Below, one piece after another: positions 62,101 to 64,000 of a stretch of DNA of 64,000 nt (its first letter is position 1; every line of letters begins with the position of its first letter). Both the position numbers and the translations under genes were made by a program. A model generated the notes under the pieces. It had not been told where the DNA came from and did no database searches. It saw only the letters and a program-made list of their open reading frames with translations. Source of the stretch: Linum tenue (taxonomy: Eukaryota > Streptophyta > Magnoliopsida > Malpighiales > Linaceae). The stretch lies in contig CAMGYJ010000011.1 in assembly GCA_946122785.1 (NCBI GenBank), positions 12,648,001-12,712,000 on the forward strand. Reading direction: 5' to 3'.

Positions 62101-63738
62101 AGTCTGCCGTGCGCAACAAAGGCAGTGCCGCGAACGTCTTAAAGAGGGCGACCTAGTCCGCGACTCAGCCAGATGGGTAACCCTAATTTTTCCTGTTCGA
62201 TTTCTAACAATTTTAAGACGTTTGGTTATTGTCATATATAGCGAACAGGATACTGATTCTGGCCTCAACGATATCGATCGCTGCGCTAATGGAAAACAAA
62301 TCCGGATTGTGGATTTTGCCATCGACGAGAGAACGCGGACCGCGGAAGATCAGTTAACTCCGCTCACTCCAGATCGAGACCGCGGCCTCACCCGGAACAC
62401 AAAGCAGAAGGAAGCGTGTTTGACCGGGATACGATGGAAGGGAGTCATTCTTGTGCCCTTCCCTATTCCGCCAGTGATTTTGTTCTTGTGCATTTAATTG
62501 AGTTAATTATTCATGTGCAAGTTGTGATTGACAACGGGACACCGCAAGCACCAAATATTACAGCCACTGAAACGTAGAGGAATTTTATTTAGAAGGGTGC
62601 TTAATTAATTAATTAATTAATATGAATTGTGTTTTTTGTGTGTGTTTGATCGTCCTTTTTGAGAAGAAAGGAGTAGGCCGGTCGTCGGACCCCTTGGACC
62701 AGATTCGTCTCATGTACAGACGGGAGAAGCTGGAATTTCAGTTGAACCCCAACGCAGCGTCCTGATGCTAGAATTAATCCCGCTCCATAATAAGGGAATA
62801 TTGGTGCCATCCGCGAAAACTCTTTGTTGGTGAAAGCTAATGTTTGATTTTGCAGGTCCGACGAGTTATGTGGCCATATCGGCTAGCTATCCTGCAAAAA
62901 CGTCAGTGTCGTTTTCCACAACAGGAAGCTATACGTGATTATTATGATGAACATTGCTTGAGATTAACATTGTTGGAATGTTAATTATTACCATGAAATC
63001 TTGTTGGTAAATATTATTGACGCCAATTTTATTCCTTTTGATGTGAATATTACTTGGCAAGTCGTAATATGGGCACGAAGAGGGCATATAAAGCCGTTTG
63101 GCTATGGCATCAGTAGTGCTGCTAGACTCGGGAGAAGAGTGTGACGAATGTGGTGTATGGTGGGCAATTAAAGTGGAGAATCAAGGGAGCTACATGTGGT
63201 GCTAGCTATTCTTTCTGAAACCAGAAAGTAATGACTTCTCCGAAGTGAGGTAAGAGCTGAAACCTTTTCGTGGGTTATTAATGAATGATAAATTAGAAGC
63301 TATGTCATACAAAGTGAATGCCAAAAAGAAAGCTAGAATCTATTTCACTTGAGTTCTATGCATGGTATTGAGAAATCCATATTAATGCGAGAAAGTAAAA
63401 TAGAATTTATGCATGTATATGTGGACATTGAGATGTATTACCTCGATGATTAGAGTATAGATAGAATACATGTTGTGGAATAGAATGGTTTTGTCTAAAT
63501 GTGTGCATTGAAGAATATATGGGAATAGAATGGGTTTATTGCCCATAATAACGATATTGTAAGAAGTACTATTATCAGTACTACACGAACCACTTAGACT
63601 GCTTTGAAACATTAAAGTTTCAAGAATTAGAGCAGCAAGCCGAACCAGATCCATACCAAATAGAATGGTACCCTTTGTGGTAACCATAAGATTGTCACCC
63701 AATCCTCTAAGAATGACGCTATGTTTCTCTGTTAAATT
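62101..63738. other. Probable decayed copia leader and gag region
   Basis: No open frame with a known domain. A (TTAA)n run lies at 62604-62622. ATTGGTGCCATCCG at about 62799 might be an atypical primer site. Position suggests the leader and gag of the element whose zinc knuckle follows. Confidence 0.3.
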
Positions 63739-64000
63739 TGTGAGAAACTAGGTCATAAGACATGAAAGTGTAAGAACAAGTTTAACCTAGTGTTAACTTG
63801 ACTAAATAAGAGGATTTGGTGGTAATAATCACTAATGGGGTGATAGGCCTTAATGGCAATTCTGAAAAAGAAAAAATGGTGGTTGGATATTGACGCCTCA
63901 AGGCATGCATATGATAAATTAGCTAAGCTCAATCATGCATTGAGGCATATTGAAGGAGAAAGTGTTGTTGGGCAAGACCCTCACCACTATTGTTAATGGT
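63739..64000 (+). pseudogene. Copia gag zinc knuckle and protease, broken, at window end
   Basis: Around 63746-63787 the frame gives CEKLGHKT*KCKNK, a zinc knuckle with a stop. At about 63880 W-LDIDASRH corresponds to the protease site (normally LDTGA or LDSGA), here with the catalytic triad changed to D-I-D. IEGESVVG near 63950 matches the following IxGxG block. The rest of the element is beyond the window. Confidence 0.6.

Noticed and set aside
1..64000. CRISPR arrays, bacterial operons, riboswitches
   Set aside because: No regularly spaced short repeats with unique spacers and no prokaryotic gene organisation. Introns, LTRs and plant transposons show a eukaryotic genome.

Overview
The window reads as nuclear DNA of a flowering plant, most likely a eudicot. 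It is AT-rich and dominated by plant-type transposable elements (Ty1/copia with initiator-Met-tRNA primer sites, Athila-like elements with an Asp-tRNA primer site, L1-type LINEs, hAT, Mutator, PIF/Harbinger and possibly CACTA elements). Only two loci look like intact host genes: a single-exon ATL-type RING-H2 ubiquitin ligase gene (15196-16287, +) and a five-exon gene for the beta subunit of the mitochondrial electron transfer flavoprotein (34214-36170, +). From memory, the Arabidopsis relatives (ATL16, At5g43420, and ETFB, At5g43430) are neighbours, so this looks like an ancestral gene pair pushed about 18 kb apart by transposon insertions.

Layout. 1-2.1 kb: end of an Athila-like LTR, a decayed copia RT/RNase H fragment and a 291-bp TRIM element with a perfect target duplication. 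2.2-6.3 kb: an inverted-repeat-bounded element holding a dead Ulp1-like protease fragment and a three-unit array of ~360-bp repeats built from ~180-bp half-units. 7.5-14 kb: small hAT and PIF/Harbinger elements and a gutted copia element. 14.4-16.3 kb: a Mutator transposase fragment, then the ATL gene. 18.5-22 kb: a TRIM remnant and a truncated reverse-oriented copia element. 23.2-33.9 kb: nested insertions, in which a hAT-like element was entered 10 bp from its left end by a full-length 8.1-kb copia element with an extra third ORF. A small hAT element sits in that copia RNase H and another in the outer element.

34.2-36.2 kb: ETFB. 36.4-46.2 kb: three Mutator-type elements. One (37266-38800, 9-bp target duplication) carries the first exon of an aleurain-type vacuolar cysteine protease. 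A larger one carries an F-box-like fragment and was entered by a deleted Athila-like element. Between them lie two palindrome-rich foldback repeats. 47.8-52.9 kb: a pol-less Athila-like element whose two LTRs differ strongly. 52.9-58.5 kb: an L1-type LINE with a perfect 38-bp inverted repeat, interrupted by an antisense 5'-truncated LINE. 58.5-64 kb: an LTR remnant, the 3' part of a hAT transposase, an identical 107-bp tandem duplication, and a decayed copia element running off the window.

How the pieces act together: the two host genes are functionally unrelated (membrane-anchored ubiquitin ligase; mitochondrial electron carrier). Everything else is transposon-derived, most of it broken, and the interest lies in nesting order, captured host exons and cis-element architecture. 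I did not see a convincing new multi-gene system. All family calls are by eye; no database search was run.
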